A stretch of 64,000 nucleotides of DNA from Elusimicrobiota bacterium (lineage in GTDB: Bacteria; Elusimicrobiota; Elusimicrobia; FEN-1173; JAKLIF01): assembly GCA_022709755.1 (NCBI GenBank), contig JAKLIF010000007.1:62001-126000 (forward strand). The letters run 5' to 3'. Of this stretch, positions 60,401-63,224 are shown in pieces (position 1 is the first letter of the stretch; each line of letters opens with the position of its first letter). Below the pieces are notes generated by a model, which saw only the letters and a program-made list of their open reading frames with translations, was not told where the DNA came from and made no database searches. The position numbers and the translations under genes are program-made.

Positions 60401-61890
60401 ACATAGAAATCTTCGGCGACCGCCAACGTCTCGGCCCAAGCGGCCCGAGGGGGAGCCCGGGACTCGGTTTTGCCGCCGGACAGAAGGTCTTGCACGACCG
60501 CCGGAAGATCGACGGCCATTCGGCGTTTTTCAGAATAATCCTTCCATTCGGTCGAATTCAAAGAGAAGGTGGAGAGTTTCTTGATGGAGGAGAGGACCCC
60601 CGCGGCGGCCACGATCTCTTTTTCTCTTTGATTTTTCGTCAATCGGACCAACTCGGCCGATTTATACCGGAGGATCTCATCGAAGAGCCCCTCCCGATGC
60701 AACCGGGAGACGATGCCGACATACGCCAGATAGTCCCGGAATTGCGGGTATTCCGAGATCCCGATCCCGTTCTGTTCACACACGGTCTCAAGCGTCCCGT
60801 AAAAATCGGACTCCGTCATGCGGCCCACCCGAAAAGCCAACGCCATCTGTGCCAACGCCTCGAGATGGGGCGGGGGCAGCACCTCCACCAGCCGAGACAT
60901 CGCACGCTGGCGTTCTTTTTCGACGGCGGCAAAATCCAAGCCGGACTCGATCCGTGCCGCGGCGAGGAACCGGCGTATATTGGGGTATGCCGCCAAGACC
61001 GCGCCATCCCCCTCCTGCAGGAATTGAGCCAAAGACGTCTTCCCGTCTTCATAGGACCGGACCCGGGAATCAAATTTCAGCAGGTCGGGATTATAAGAGG
61101 ATGTCTTCAACCGGGAGAGTGACTGCTCCACCAGGGATATCTCCGTCTGGAAGCGCGCTTCGACCGCCTTGGCTTTCTTGTAGGACTCGATGTTCTCCGC
61201 ATACAACCCCGGATCTTCGACCCCGGTCATCCGCAACGGCGCCAGGGAAGTGAGGCCGGCCCGTTCCGCCCCGGTGATGACTCCGGAATCGAGCAGATAA
61301 TCCGCCACCTCATTGCGAACGTCCACCTCGGCCAAGGCCCGATGGGCCTCAAAATCGAACTCCCCCCACGCCCCTTCCAGCCCCACTGAGAACGCGGCTG
61401 ATTTCTCCCCCGCGTTGGATGCGATCCGCGTGACCAGAGAAGAGATGTTCTTTTGCGCCTCGACGCTTCCGTGCAGATCCTCGATCAGGAACACCCACGG
61501 CAAGTCCGGGCGGGAACGACCGACCTCCAAGACCGTCGCGTAAGACAGCATCCCCGGATCAATGAACGGCACGTGCCGGACCGAGGGAGGCGTCCCGGCG
61601 GGGCCGTAGGGAGCAGAAACCTCCGCATCGCCCAGACGACGAGCCCCCACGGATTTTCCGAAGGAAACAATGCTCTCTTTGACAGCGGGAAGTTGTGCGA
61701 GAAGAGTCGGGGAGGAATGATCGGTCTGTTCTATCGAAAGGGGAGACGCTTCTTTTCCCTGCGCCCGCTGGACGGCATTTCGGCGGTCATTCCAGAAACT
61801 GGCTTCCACATACGGAGCCGCCAGCGTGGAATATAAGAATACCCCACACATTCCTAATGCCGTAATGCGCAATGATAACCGTTTTTTCAT
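42445..61890 (-). CDS. Giant exported multidomain protein, 6,481 residues
   Basis: One unbroken 19.4-kb frame. Residues 1-30 are a signal peptide (MKKR, a hydrophobic core, then PYVEA). Main parts, by residue: TIKI/ChaN-like (100-620), methyltransferase (785-985), GNAT (1045-1185), CPBP-like membrane module 1 (1195-1335), two GHKL-like domains (1345-2150), HEKAH metalloprotease (2234), two helices (2273-2340), HipA/PI4K-like kinase (2515-2755), CPBP 2 (2976-3116), M3 peptidase (3270-3815), CPBP 3 (3840-3981), HEVRH (4262), PP2C (4435-4646), two LOG domains (4815-5245), deaminase (5430-5660), helix pair (5720-5770), HEYNH (5844), then about 600 helical residues. Giant mosaic proteins are known from Omnitrophota, but the function of this one is unknown. 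The ATG has no Shine-Dalgarno sequence. G+C and reading frame stay even throughout, so I see no sign that it is an assembly artefact. Confidence 0.9.
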   Translation of the reverse strand: MKKRLSLRITALGMCGVFLYSTLAAPYVEASFWNDRRNAVQRAQGKEASPLSIEQTDHSSPTLLAQLPAVKESIVSFGKSVGARRLGDAEVSAPYGPAGTPPSVRHVPFIDPGMLSYATVLEVGRSRPDLPWVFLIEDLHGSVEAQKNISSLVTRIASNAGEKSAAFSVGLEGAWGEFDFEAHRALAEVDVRNEVADYLLDSGVITGAERAGLTSLAPLRMTGVEDPGLYAENIESYKKAKAVEARFQTEISLVEQSLSRLKTSSYNPDLLKFDSRVRSYEDGKTSLAQFLQEGDGAVLAAYPNIRRFLAAARIESGLDFAAVEKERQRAMSRLVEVLPPPHLEALAQMALAFRVGRMTESDFYGTLETVCEQNGIGISEYPQFRDYLAYVGIVSRLHREGLFDEILRYKSAELVRLTKNQREKEIVAAAGVLSSIKKLSTFSLNSTEWKDYSEKRRMAVDLPAVVQDLLSGGKTESRAPPRAAWAETLAVAEDFYVLASRRNQSLVSNLLGDENSRVPGVRVMISGGFHTQGIKELLSRHQVNWAVLRPRVETVEGMSDALAVLTRDKTPLERLFAGDALFLRSPLALSPGIPEGYMHFRTTEQGLYVSLATAKILLKRLREGGAVSAADRRASLRKIIDGLEKIAPRFDALESLTLEWVDNGKDKNPGLLVRFIDRAGQSVRIALELPVLRPLVESEGAVTARVGKDMIRLRPVKGVWGAILAQALVPLAAIRRYAGRVRNWLVSRLSWIRIERLRALKSSIPLLFQRKPAAAPVAPPTDPLIPRGITARERTASGMLLAIEKKWLGNRNLDIGGGPYGLQSEALQKAGIRNFVFDNYARPLDHNAAVFKEALKEKYDSATMTSVLTSIEDPADRLAVLRTAALMVKPEGNVVITVYRNMDKFVQNPRPYRDGVLTEKGTFIKGFTDEELVDLVGTVFNDVTLEKDNHLRMHIVVRASRPKPLTSEEARTALQREMNQYDPASAQWVGNILDSVGWTAGKVVESLLDVSGDVDLEKVDLTGDPEEVETLIQTILQMEQLTPLDRRWPDEWMRYIMAPDFGAQLLVARHNGRIVGYIIGSPLESLHYAYNDTLAPYDENLGKKNTLYSTKLMVLPEFRGRGIATRLKERQLKMAAEAGYEFVTSHIDPVEAANSLKISRRLGARYIDTMSHPDPANQSKFDYYQIRVGSDGRITEERLVWRYPVLRAVLETLFFQGMITGGLSWAVQSLFGVDLTPFLLGIGVASSWAFMMRHVRVYYDVHAPPVEIGWNPFRHWAARGPLLGLGVGLNALLIAGILIDPVVGGALGLSLAVLAHLVYNHLAPRFNIPLGILSLFKKGEKASPPPKGAETLSINLTLDSGALKAWGAERILVDGIQNHLPEDCGGTELKVYLRRKDGTIVPLTQSQAVPYDDVESLVFEDDGWGYDRQQLRLFLSTKNKEDGLVQKKAAGQFGEGQKMVTAAAVRDGIGIEFRSWDKNQSWRAVGGKQPVVVNPGKPNERRTMEVVMSVEDAPHPKSKSGSQTIFTGFSRDFYELFRTLPVLALPTDSSYQPMARTQEGDVVSAASSLLYVRGLKITDALSQEYTSGYSGWKKTLFSYNLHNANVNRDRDTIQRYELTNLIAKILAQIEDEKILSQIFLAASTENSLSYDMAGGVYDASSYMEFHALDGYLSLKSPELWKRVFEQTFGADALIAASGRPNGTARAPRDSSTEQAVQDGRKIVYLNANLAKQLSRCGVQTTLDVYPPDKKSQVDTSLTLDYGQDKWGIQRIVLDGIQNHLPADSGAENAFVEFSVDGETWLDLQRIADYTDDQIKSVRFRDDSRDGYDFSMLEFFHSSKMRRLNQLREGLSTMRAQLKSLGADRPASERSALEKAIGLQEGEIRKAEEAAGAFGEGLKMLSTAALREDLDLELQSRDWKATPVAKEERINKDRPNETVVKRLSYKMVHRGDGNSIRGSKTTFKKPTPAFLAEVRNIPERILYFNRSYRPVDVTSRGEIKSLDKAEIFLKGIYIPSDAKRFMIFGYNFADLPTSRDRDMIKMEDLMDAVGDILAETRSREAIQKVIEASQKIDNCMEFQNVSGRPGFKNGDLWKEVFQSLYDPKKTVIGTSSSKAAEAQYMGFHVIGMSSPIARLLHDVGAVLYDFEVVDNAEPDYIDLDELTPSEKEIYEMRHLLDPLLPGNNDVPIRVFKTIRNRITGEEMPILGFWKPAEDFIGISRSRLESTFDFIETYIHEKAHQITRAGDGTREHYNFTNGLLAKFMMRFLGLTVPEESPRDDRPFSVRQSLVATISVSVLAASVGLFLLVEVLPFLPGSAYDTVLFRILTGGATLFFTMAGGRALYRLLGDWYAAKRFKRIAVAMPTESGGMFPDQEILGEYQNALKDYAKDRMGADVKIDWEMTHARGDRLAVTAGDTVWLNPWLVVSPESVRRSDRWAEMVKSDRALELQLVRLGRLQRELLPIIAQHEGLRLKYNRHPLLKNNFLQSLWIYLSKSFRPLPAAFVTLKRWSEGVSPVRAPHRYVPVTPKDFPSHLKDRGINPRDYPMLRDEEGKIFIVKGLDLEQTSVGYHPNKNDVRREWLAYLLGRGHVNTVEIRPLWADETDGLRLDRSLRGVYLTRLAQDYQPEELRHQSAVEARSALLVFNVLIGKWDIHYGNQVDVGDTFLSFDHDVAFDREMNITEFYYEYMINAFKNDSENPQMNPRGYDADIIRRTIREYQAMKKQIPEMVGAVGYEKTEAEGITAYLEKRIDRLETIVDLAYGTLTGKNLNGEGSVMSSLAGMNESRFVSECEALKDNPEALLAMDRIFRDGLFTERDVNVFIRLAIGNRSLVSTYDRMHTLLRKGLVSLKNVDDLYTLAQHLGGDTGALYERMYGLLVGRVIKGDDIYSLLVLLRRGKQVPSHALFEQILESLQSPEGTPGITRSDLQTILQSQRTIGSWSQVVSDLKAAGVTPVDSRGFLRFLGFGNRPHGILSIWPRSWVQRGPALLEMSETLVFQGVFVGGISWILNAAFGIDMLPLLVGTGVVSSVVFSLLHVKVYYDINAPPVYLGWNPFRHLRDRGFLFGLGLAMSAAVGIGMMASPLTGGTLGLLSAVLVHISYNRYLAKAFQAPLGMLTPGFYHALFTALLKPAKQRPSAEIREVLNGLKIAFKTRQDELKRLGIKRFYVASHGFENVFDGADTKLLSPFLINPDGNATFYVHRYILEALRALDGKKREYYSQLLAERQIQLQSYLRQGITYEDANFQLIQTFPAQHELYRWVITVRLPSQRGPPVGWRTIRPTTMRNMLVESRRRLNRVIKNILNIPEQDQTFENTILAMETAASDFADIMGPLAKLMIFSPVREVRDYAQWVALNVAPNVFSEEMKEKLVPIFDRVARNPSRPLDEEDQRLVTDVLKMLDLRKGLDATQRKRHNELVDEFDRTVVRYLNNISSRNREKVKENRALFMKAMFIRQEIAEMHGFPSYAHMAMAGRTIDSPEGAIALLKRVMDEVFPWAIKELARKPDLTGDVADERLYFPLPDVVRKTFELFGPVFGVKIERQNETTWHDDVSLYEVRDEKTDELIGSFYLDLYARDGKRDGGFADYLIQGREIGGGKRQPAVSILSASFPKPIMGHPALMNFEKIQTFYHEFGHVLQGLLLKSRYKGDEMSFEYREVPSELMGSLALHPDVLTAISGHYMYRRQQIPAEVLTQALKEHHGGFATQWLNQVVLSLYDMKYHSDRSAEIEKELKMNDWLINELVGSESDVQLSFTHLMGEYAAGYYTYILDWLLAQELMTRFEKEGVFSSEAGKDLREKVFERSGFPNLPDRLEEFLGRKPQPESLIEKMGDFSFRPKGLLGFWPRKWIQKFSTTLASAETLFYQGLLMGGLSIFLHAWLGTDMSYLLVITGLASSLVFSALHVRVYYDINAPPVYLGWNPFRYVRIRSKLLALGVMMSTIFAGMALIFPGGGGMAMGLFGAMLLHYFYNDVWAVRNNDLWWIVRGLLPLGLAASDSEPRRSARSLQASLSKISKQIQSESTIDGKWQLAATKVIPVFLELVHPDALYKKKESESITDSLAKVVGDVDESLAKELVSLFKENRATPLITNQLFKRFEHINKHHFVPRGLYVYVDYGFDGEEYYSYAMKIVDRSVIRAAGKATVAFTNFLPQERSNYLKGAMGMDTDWGGLSLVFVEDIKEQTAQYIRAVRGEKMAVEPFSDTLTKVQEIQDSDEYEKRRKLKKWAQEFQKDLPALKGVWLEAIKKDFDGIGEETALRRVMAEYVAHEVRHTLDAHLKLTKETRGKAKYALSELSAHLAEMAFGLCPHVTLARAMENWVDAHEHSSFGEQRYLFAKMFFYELAQAAKEKRLISVSYSQEKYSGEDYQVVKNVVKALSQLDGAVLSQLARDVWERRFNLSLADGEYTAETLQGIASRIVAGELAAPTQGDVFSHVGGAPYGEQQDRYVNVSIDLVGVPNGHGQLMAVADGHGSPDKGHVVAEMIQRNLEPLFVAEMRKQGGDVEAAIKKVFEELTAMAGTGEFGGNASTLTVLYILQDGKTAYAAGVGDSPLLIKKADGEVWEKPANFVSRLGDPETRMMYMDVIPPLEVLKFPLNEESVILLASDGISAFIGRPKDDRSIFDSAVRGATAEMIGKEAIRLGTNDNVTAIVWRVQRPAEGERKTVRKKKVAPVVEPVAVPSTTIEEDQLLPSDSPDVRRYRPITEGLDIEFEKQLKKRNNLDPAFFAALGLKEIKTRVLVGSPEEAQRNGLIRFQRVSEDSGVFYIHRLVIETLLKLDGRKKGEYIQFLVEKELFTQYLVRSGVPDDGARRQVETDPPVSLFNPTPPAVYSEKPENLAARLSEELQQVEKLIQEVPPAISVFGGNRVNEESDSYRTGLRLGEIMYRFNFIPRTGGGPGWMKAVLEGFVKERERQGNMTGKPQTQGFKMRLATQPPNKYVEKFAEFTHFIPRKLSLIEGTKGLVVAPGGFGTLDELFDAWRANKRLVLLGTSFWGPIMDSLYKAWDDAGLTSYRDIEKPLVTDSAEEAIRFIESPLPSNRPRGIRKLLAQKPNNQVKEIERVLTAIRSWDPAVQIMGSADLDKATMSRELKLVEEASRWLVENEFAVRVGGKGPVTQNVVKTVKKMGRESFLQGAFLDSEIDKTVTKGSFSQKLITSDLIAHKLLLTENSLAYIILPGALGTWDMITDLLDQMQTGQIPERPIILVGKKFWAPTKEAIVRATLTHQPALIVPGKENLLQVVDTKEELVSILQSIKQLSASDAKKSFMGKQNKLDSLVLSTLQPPWWDELAFLADRGIDEIPALLDGLLSGFYWTRVAALARLSELMADKRFPQGPEWEALVKGKTGPEQKEIAEWMDILKTRGMAVLERAEAIDKDSRVLLTEALRGAGETVTLDQLRQIFRRIQSAGVLQREAFVGGAGEIGKTVRSAADWKSVSVKKSGGAFVMKPVVSGSMDLRAIFWWQLLVDAMKWSARFQGLSPEERRQAVFSYVGNAELMEPEIGQYQKDLDAGVDPMELVEKVAHLPRNPSEKTRVGAVIVSPEGKILGVGYNEAPEGQGSDFDVSGGDPRYSEFLPQDDQERHKFLRGHYEWRRSPCAEKKAVLNAQARGVSLQGATLYTNLAPCQQCNVYLQGSGIETVVSPRPGEVETFAGDIQSEIKKIKTALTFKHLGEDEAILRNSRLLAERLDESQMNELLKSLSAPDADHIPVGSIIRLIESSDQDQTLRVLRYFAMRAPPARPAVVAGKAKKTLLNSLAVNGLLAAGLSFVSPLLMIAPLALFAVTLAAAAAAARHRARGLPDALTSDLKPHARLLSLAPVRRGFGLGRYDEKSDTIYINGHLPPFFQKLVYRHEYNHRQFQNLMRGIRIPFLEEFVVTLLDIATPFSRGLNRFHQPADIVSPQELTAIDEDSALMPEEKKRELSSVRTAISGIYQAYLRQKVDPRVADLLAESIVNKQITFNDFSNYFINVRMPIGQDDVNRIIYEIVWVNRVVSLHREILGTRQARLTGGQGKSFGLPKLTPAVRKALACYALINDLDMDEMRGLMWTIENNETSIGEIVSSVADDVHPGPAMYPVLDGSFAGPESPVTSRQLDQFLRGLDTALKGRTALFSALPSPKDRGLRFLMAEERRNVSGADQTGNILRLMSMFAGGAAVTVMGKTEVSQIGERLLSAHRFEWGQFSSDFDAHVKALLKHHVNALAAHENSAETVSDLIEVESSLMRDLASLHGRGVVVSADEAGDLASLLDALAAYREKRGLPAFLKVDHDRFASVYRKGWMLGRWLKEQSSSTPFSTLGEDRPSDEAVFPKDQTIHLFDVSGILNPDITFPDHEIIERNMLLRLSALLARAESVGSGDERQSILSSIHIRWLAQGLASGLDSARVLGVLARRLSEAGLTNGLSLLTQVAPRAQSVDEALFDTAAIYNSLVGTNERVSLRILTDSVRRWTSVDGLSNLRVAFLEILKDGFRIIRPLAELERALESIQLLNIQA
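44191..44733 (-). other. Giant protein: membrane helices and HEYNH metalloprotease-like domain
   Basis: Residues 5720-5900. Two hydrophobic stretches, then DTIYINGHLPPFFQKLVYRHEYNHRQFQ in part. HEYNH at 5844-5848 fits the HExxH zinc site of M48-like peptidases, and the strand before it (TIYINGHL) is the usual edge strand. The third zinc ligand cannot be assigned. Confidence 0.6.
44911..45603 (-). other. Giant protein: CMP/dCMP-type deaminase domain
   Basis: Residues 5430-5660. The zinc and catalytic residues are Cys5589-Ala-Glu5591 and Pro5616-Cys5617-x-x-Cys5620 (CAEKKAVLNA and APCQQC), the C-x-E...PCxxC pattern of the cytidine-deaminase fold. TRVGAVIVSPEGKILGVGYN is the typical first part of the fold. 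All catalytic residues are intact. Confidence 0.8.
46156..47448 (-). other. Giant protein: two LOG-type (PpnN/YgdH-like) nucleotidase domains in tandem
   Basis: Residues 4815-5245. Copy 1 has ISVFGGNRV, TGGGPGWMK (4887) and PGGFGTLDE (4960), the phosphoribosyl-binding motifs of LOG family nucleotide hydrolases. Copy 2 keeps the layout (VGGKGPVT, PGALGTWD at 5170) but has lost the Glu after the PGGxGT motif, so it is probably inactive. Confidence 0.78.
47533..47793 (-). repeat. Giant protein: short repeated module, copy B
   Basis: Residues about 4700-4786 hold FYIHRLVIETLLKLDGRKK, similar to copy A (FYVHRYILEALRALDGKK near residue 3200). The function is unknown. Confidence 0.6.
47953..48588 (-). 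other. Giant protein: PP2C phosphatase domain
   Basis: Residues 4435-4646. VADGHGSPDKG (ADGHG at 4461-4466), AAGVGDSPLLI, ILLASDGISAF and GTNDNVTAIVW (4636-4646) supply all metal-binding Asp residues of PP2C. It is flanked by the HEVRH domain and a Lys/Val-rich linker. Confidence 0.85.
48901..49443 (-). other. Giant protein: HEVRH metalloprotease-like domain
   Basis: Residues about 4150-4330. YVAHEVRHTLDAH has HEVRH at 4262-4266, and KYALSELSAHLAEMAFG follows with a Glu suited to be the third zinc ligand, 25-30 residues later. The family is not recognised. Confidence 0.6.
49948..50373 (-). repeat. Giant protein: CPBP-like membrane module, copy 3
   Basis: Residues 3840-3981. ETLFYQG (Glu3856), FSALH (His3899) and HYFYN (His3962, Asn3966) match, in order and spacing, the three motifs of CPBP/Rce1-type intramembrane proteases. 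The stretch YYDINAPPVYLGWNPFR lies between motifs 2 and 3 and is nearly the same as in copy 2. Confidence 0.75.
50446..52083 (-). other. Giant protein: complete M3-family oligopeptidase domain
   Basis: Residues 3270-3815. FYHEFGHVLQGLL has HEFGH at 3628-3632, followed by SFEYREVPSELMGS with the third ligand Glu. The C-terminal part SFTHLMGEYAAGYYTYILDWL in part and FPNLPDRLEEFLGRKP match thimet-type peptidases. About 550 residues, close to full length for the catalytic part of M3 enzymes. Confidence 0.88.
52216..52473 (-). repeat. Giant protein: short repeated module, copy A
   Basis: Residues about 3140-3225, with FYVHRYILEALRALDGKK and a helix rich in Gln. Copy B lies 1,560 residues later. 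It joins CPBP copy 2 to the M3 domain. Confidence 0.6.
52543..52965 (-). repeat. Giant protein: CPBP-like membrane module, copy 2
   Basis: Residues 2976-3116. ETLVFQG (Glu2992), FSLLH (His3035) and HISYN (His3097, Asn3101), with YYDINAPPVYLGWNPFR between. Spacing from motif 1 to 2 (43) and 2 to 3 (62) equals that of copy 1. Confidence 0.75.
53626..54348 (-). other. Giant protein: HipA/PI4K-like kinase domain
   Basis: Residues 2515-2755. GKWDIHYGNQ gives a catalytic DxHxxN (Asp2651, His2653, Asn2656) and LSFDHDVAF a metal-binding DxD (Asp2668, Asp2670), the layout of HipA and PI3/PI4-kinase-like folds. An upstream KIFIVKG could supply the ATP-binding Lys. A degenerate zincin-like HEGLR lies at 2466, before this domain. 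Confidence 0.6.
54991..55428 (-). other. Giant protein: HEKAH metalloprotease-like domain
   Basis: Residues 2155-2300. FIETYIHEKAHQITRAGDG has HEKAH at 2234-2238. It directly follows the second GHKL-like domain and is followed by two membrane helices. Confidence 0.65.
55441..56658 (-). repeat. Giant protein: GHKL ATPase-like unit, copy 2
   Basis: Residues 1745-2150. DGIQNH (Asn1778) and GAFGEGLKM (1891) remain, but the second box reads DDSRDGYD, which breaks the DxGxG, so ATP binding is doubtful. A coiled stretch of about 60 residues is inserted before the Gly-rich box. Confidence 0.65.
56671..57858 (-). repeat. Giant protein: GHKL ATPase-like unit, copy 1
   Basis: Residues 1345-1740. DGIQNH (Asn1378), FEDDGWGYD (DxGxG at 1422-1425) and GQFGEGQKM (1451-1459) correspond to the N, G1 and G2 boxes of GHKL ATPases. 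Copy 2 starts exactly 400 residues later. A 27-base stretch (57747-57773) is identical to 56547-56573 in copy 2, 1,200 bases apart. Confidence 0.7.
57886..58308 (-). repeat. Giant protein: CPBP-like membrane module, copy 1
   Basis: Residues 1195-1335. ETLFFQG (Glu1211), FMMRH (His1254) and HLVYN (His1316, Asn1320) follow the CPBP motif order. The linker reads YYDVHAPPVEIGWNPFR. Four to five hydrophobic helices are predicted. Confidence 0.75.
58336..58758 (-). other. Giant protein: GNAT acetyltransferase domain
   Basis: Residues 1045-1185. LVARHNGRIVGYIIG, KLMVLPEFRGRGIATRLKE in part (acetyl-CoA loop at 1115-1125) and SLKISRRLGARYI are GNAT motifs A and B. Substrate unknown. Confidence 0.8.
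58936..59538 (-). other. Giant protein: SAM-dependent methyltransferase-like domain
   Basis: Residues 785-985. LDIGGGPYG (813-821) is the SAM-binding Gly-rich loop, VFDNYARPLD the acidic end of the second strand, and MVKPEGNVVITVYR the later Rossmann strand. Substrate unknown. Confidence 0.75.
60031..61593 (-). other. Giant protein: N-terminal TIKI/ChaN/EreA-like domain
   Basis: Residues 100-620. FLIEDLHGSVEAQ (Glu137, His140), FSVGLEGAWG and MISGGFHTQG (His530) follow the order of conserved acidic and His residues in the TIKI/TraB/ChaN/EreA fold. The match is weak and the family call is inference. Confidence 0.45.
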
Positions 61891-62057
61891 TGATGTGAAT
61901 TAGTATCTAACTATAATAGCGCTGAAAAAACATGGCATTCGATGCAAAAGATCAACGCCATTCACCGCTACTATAATTTAACGTTTTTGGCTTAATATTG
62001 ACGGAGGGACTTGTAACGCTTATGTAACATTTACTGATTATATTGAATATAGCGCGT
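61891..62057 (-). promoter_or_regulatory. A+T-rich region upstream of the giant gene
   Basis: This 167-base gap between sat and the giant gene is much richer in A+T than its surroundings. It holds two -10-like boxes on the minus strand (TATTAT near 61915 and ATTATAG near 61975) without a good -35. It also has a direct repeat TGTAAC (62012 and 62023, 11 bases apart, plus strand) and the near-palindrome TATATTGAATATA (62039-62051). No Shine-Dalgarno sequence precedes the giant ATG. Confidence 0.45.
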
Positions 62058-63224
62058 TTATTTCGATTTATAGTGTTTTATGAGGATTTCCGCGATTTTA
62101 GGGTGTGTAAATTCAGGAGGCGGTATTTCTCCCCGCAGCAGCATCTCTCGGACGGCTGAGCCCGAAAAAACACGGTGATCGGACGCGGGATGCGGGCAGG
62201 TTTTCGATGAAACAACCTGTTTGCATTCGGAACACCAGAAAGTGCTATCGAAAAAAACCGGCGTGATCCCCAATTCCCCGCTTTGGAAATCCGAAAAAAT
62301 CTTTTGCGCGTCATAGGGTCCGTAATAGGACCCCACCCCCGCATGATCCCGCCCCACGATGAAATGGGTGCACCCATAGTTCTTCCGGACGATCGCATGG
62401 TGGACGGCTTCGCGCGGCCCGGCGTAATGCATGGCCGAAGGATTCACGGAAAGGAGCACGCGATGGGGCGGGAAACAGTTCTTCAGCAAGGCCTCATAAC
62501 ACTCCATCCGGACCGTCGCGGGCACGTCGTCGGACTTGGTCTCACCGACGATGGGGTGGAGCAACAGCCCGTCACAGGTCTCCAAGGCGCATTTCTGGAT
62601 GTATTCGTGGGCCCGGTGTACGGGGTTCCTCGTCTGGAAACCCACCACGGTCTTCCAGCCCTCCCGCTCGAAATGAGCGCGGGTCTGCCGGGGAGTGAGC
62701 CGTCGATCCGAAAACGGCCTGTCCGACGGAAGATCGATGACCTGAACCTCCCCCCCGACGAGGAAAGGGCCCCGTTCAATCATCGCCGCCACGCCCGGAT
62801 GTTTTTGTTCCTTCGTCCGGTAGACGGACAGGGCCTCCCTTTCAAGATCCACGCTGAACCGGTCGGTGATCCGGAGCACGGCACGGACGATCCCATCGGG
62901 ACCGCACAACGCCACCGCCGTCCGGCCCTGCAAACTCCGATATCGTTCTTCGCCGACCCCCAAGACCACCGGGAGAGTCCACACCGTCCCGTCTTTCAGC
63001 CGCATCTCCCGGAGGACGGTCTCGTAATCGTCTCGTCCCATGAAACCAGTGAGCGGCGACACCGCCCCGACGGCGAGGAGTTCGACATCCGACATCTGCC
63101 TCGCGTTCAGATTCAATCGGGGGAGCGAGTCCGCCTGGTCCCTCAAGGATCCCGCACCCTCCGGAGGCACTCCGCATTCACGGAGAACCCCTCCGTGGGG
63201 CACGGATAAATGCTCAGTCCCCAT
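62058..63224 (-). CDS. sat: Sulfate adenylyltransferase (ATP sulfurylase)
   Basis: A 388-residue single-chain ATP sulfurylase, which makes APS from sulfate and ATP or the reverse. The N-terminal PUA-like domain (LNLNARQMSDVELLAVGAVSPLTGFMG in part) is followed by the catalytic fold with QTRNPVHRAHEY, GRDHAGVGSYYGPYDAQKIF and, near the C-terminus, a Cys-rich FWCSECKQVVSSKTC that may bind zinc. The start is the ATG at 63224, overlapping birA by 11 bases. No APS reductase or kinase is visible in the window, so assimilatory and dissimilatory roles cannot be separated. Confidence 0.94.
   Translation of the reverse strand: MGTEHLSVPHGGVLRECGVPPEGAGSLRDQADSLPRLNLNARQMSDVELLAVGAVSPLTGFMGRDDYETVLREMRLKDGTVWTLPVVLGVGEERYRSLQGRTAVALCGPDGIVRAVLRITDRFSVDLEREALSVYRTKEQKHPGVAAMIERGPFLVGGEVQVIDLPSDRPFSDRRLTPRQTRAHFEREGWKTVVGFQTRNPVHRAHEYIQKCALETCDGLLLHPIVGETKSDDVPATVRMECYEALLKNCFPPHRVLLSVNPSAMHYAGPREAVHHAIVRKNYGCTHFIVGRDHAGVGSYYGPYDAQKIFSDFQSGELGITPVFFDSTFWCSECKQVVSSKTCPHPASDHRVFSGSAVREMLLRGEIPPPEFTHPKIAEILIKHYKSK

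Noticed and set aside
58771-61122. Long open frame (783 codons) on the plus strand inside the giant gene
   Set aside because: It is antisense to conserved domains, rich in Arg, Pro, Gly and His, without recognisable motifs, and reflects the G+C-rich codon pattern of the true gene.
42445-61890. Possibility that the giant frame is a nonribosomal peptide or polyketide synthase
   Set aside because: No adenylation, condensation, ketosynthase or carrier motifs are seen; the domains are proteases, kinase-like, phosphatase and nucleotide enzymes.
61998-62026. Plus-strand promoter (TTGACG, 17 bases, TATGTA)
   Set aside because: No plus-strand gene follows for tens of kilobases and the -10 is poor.
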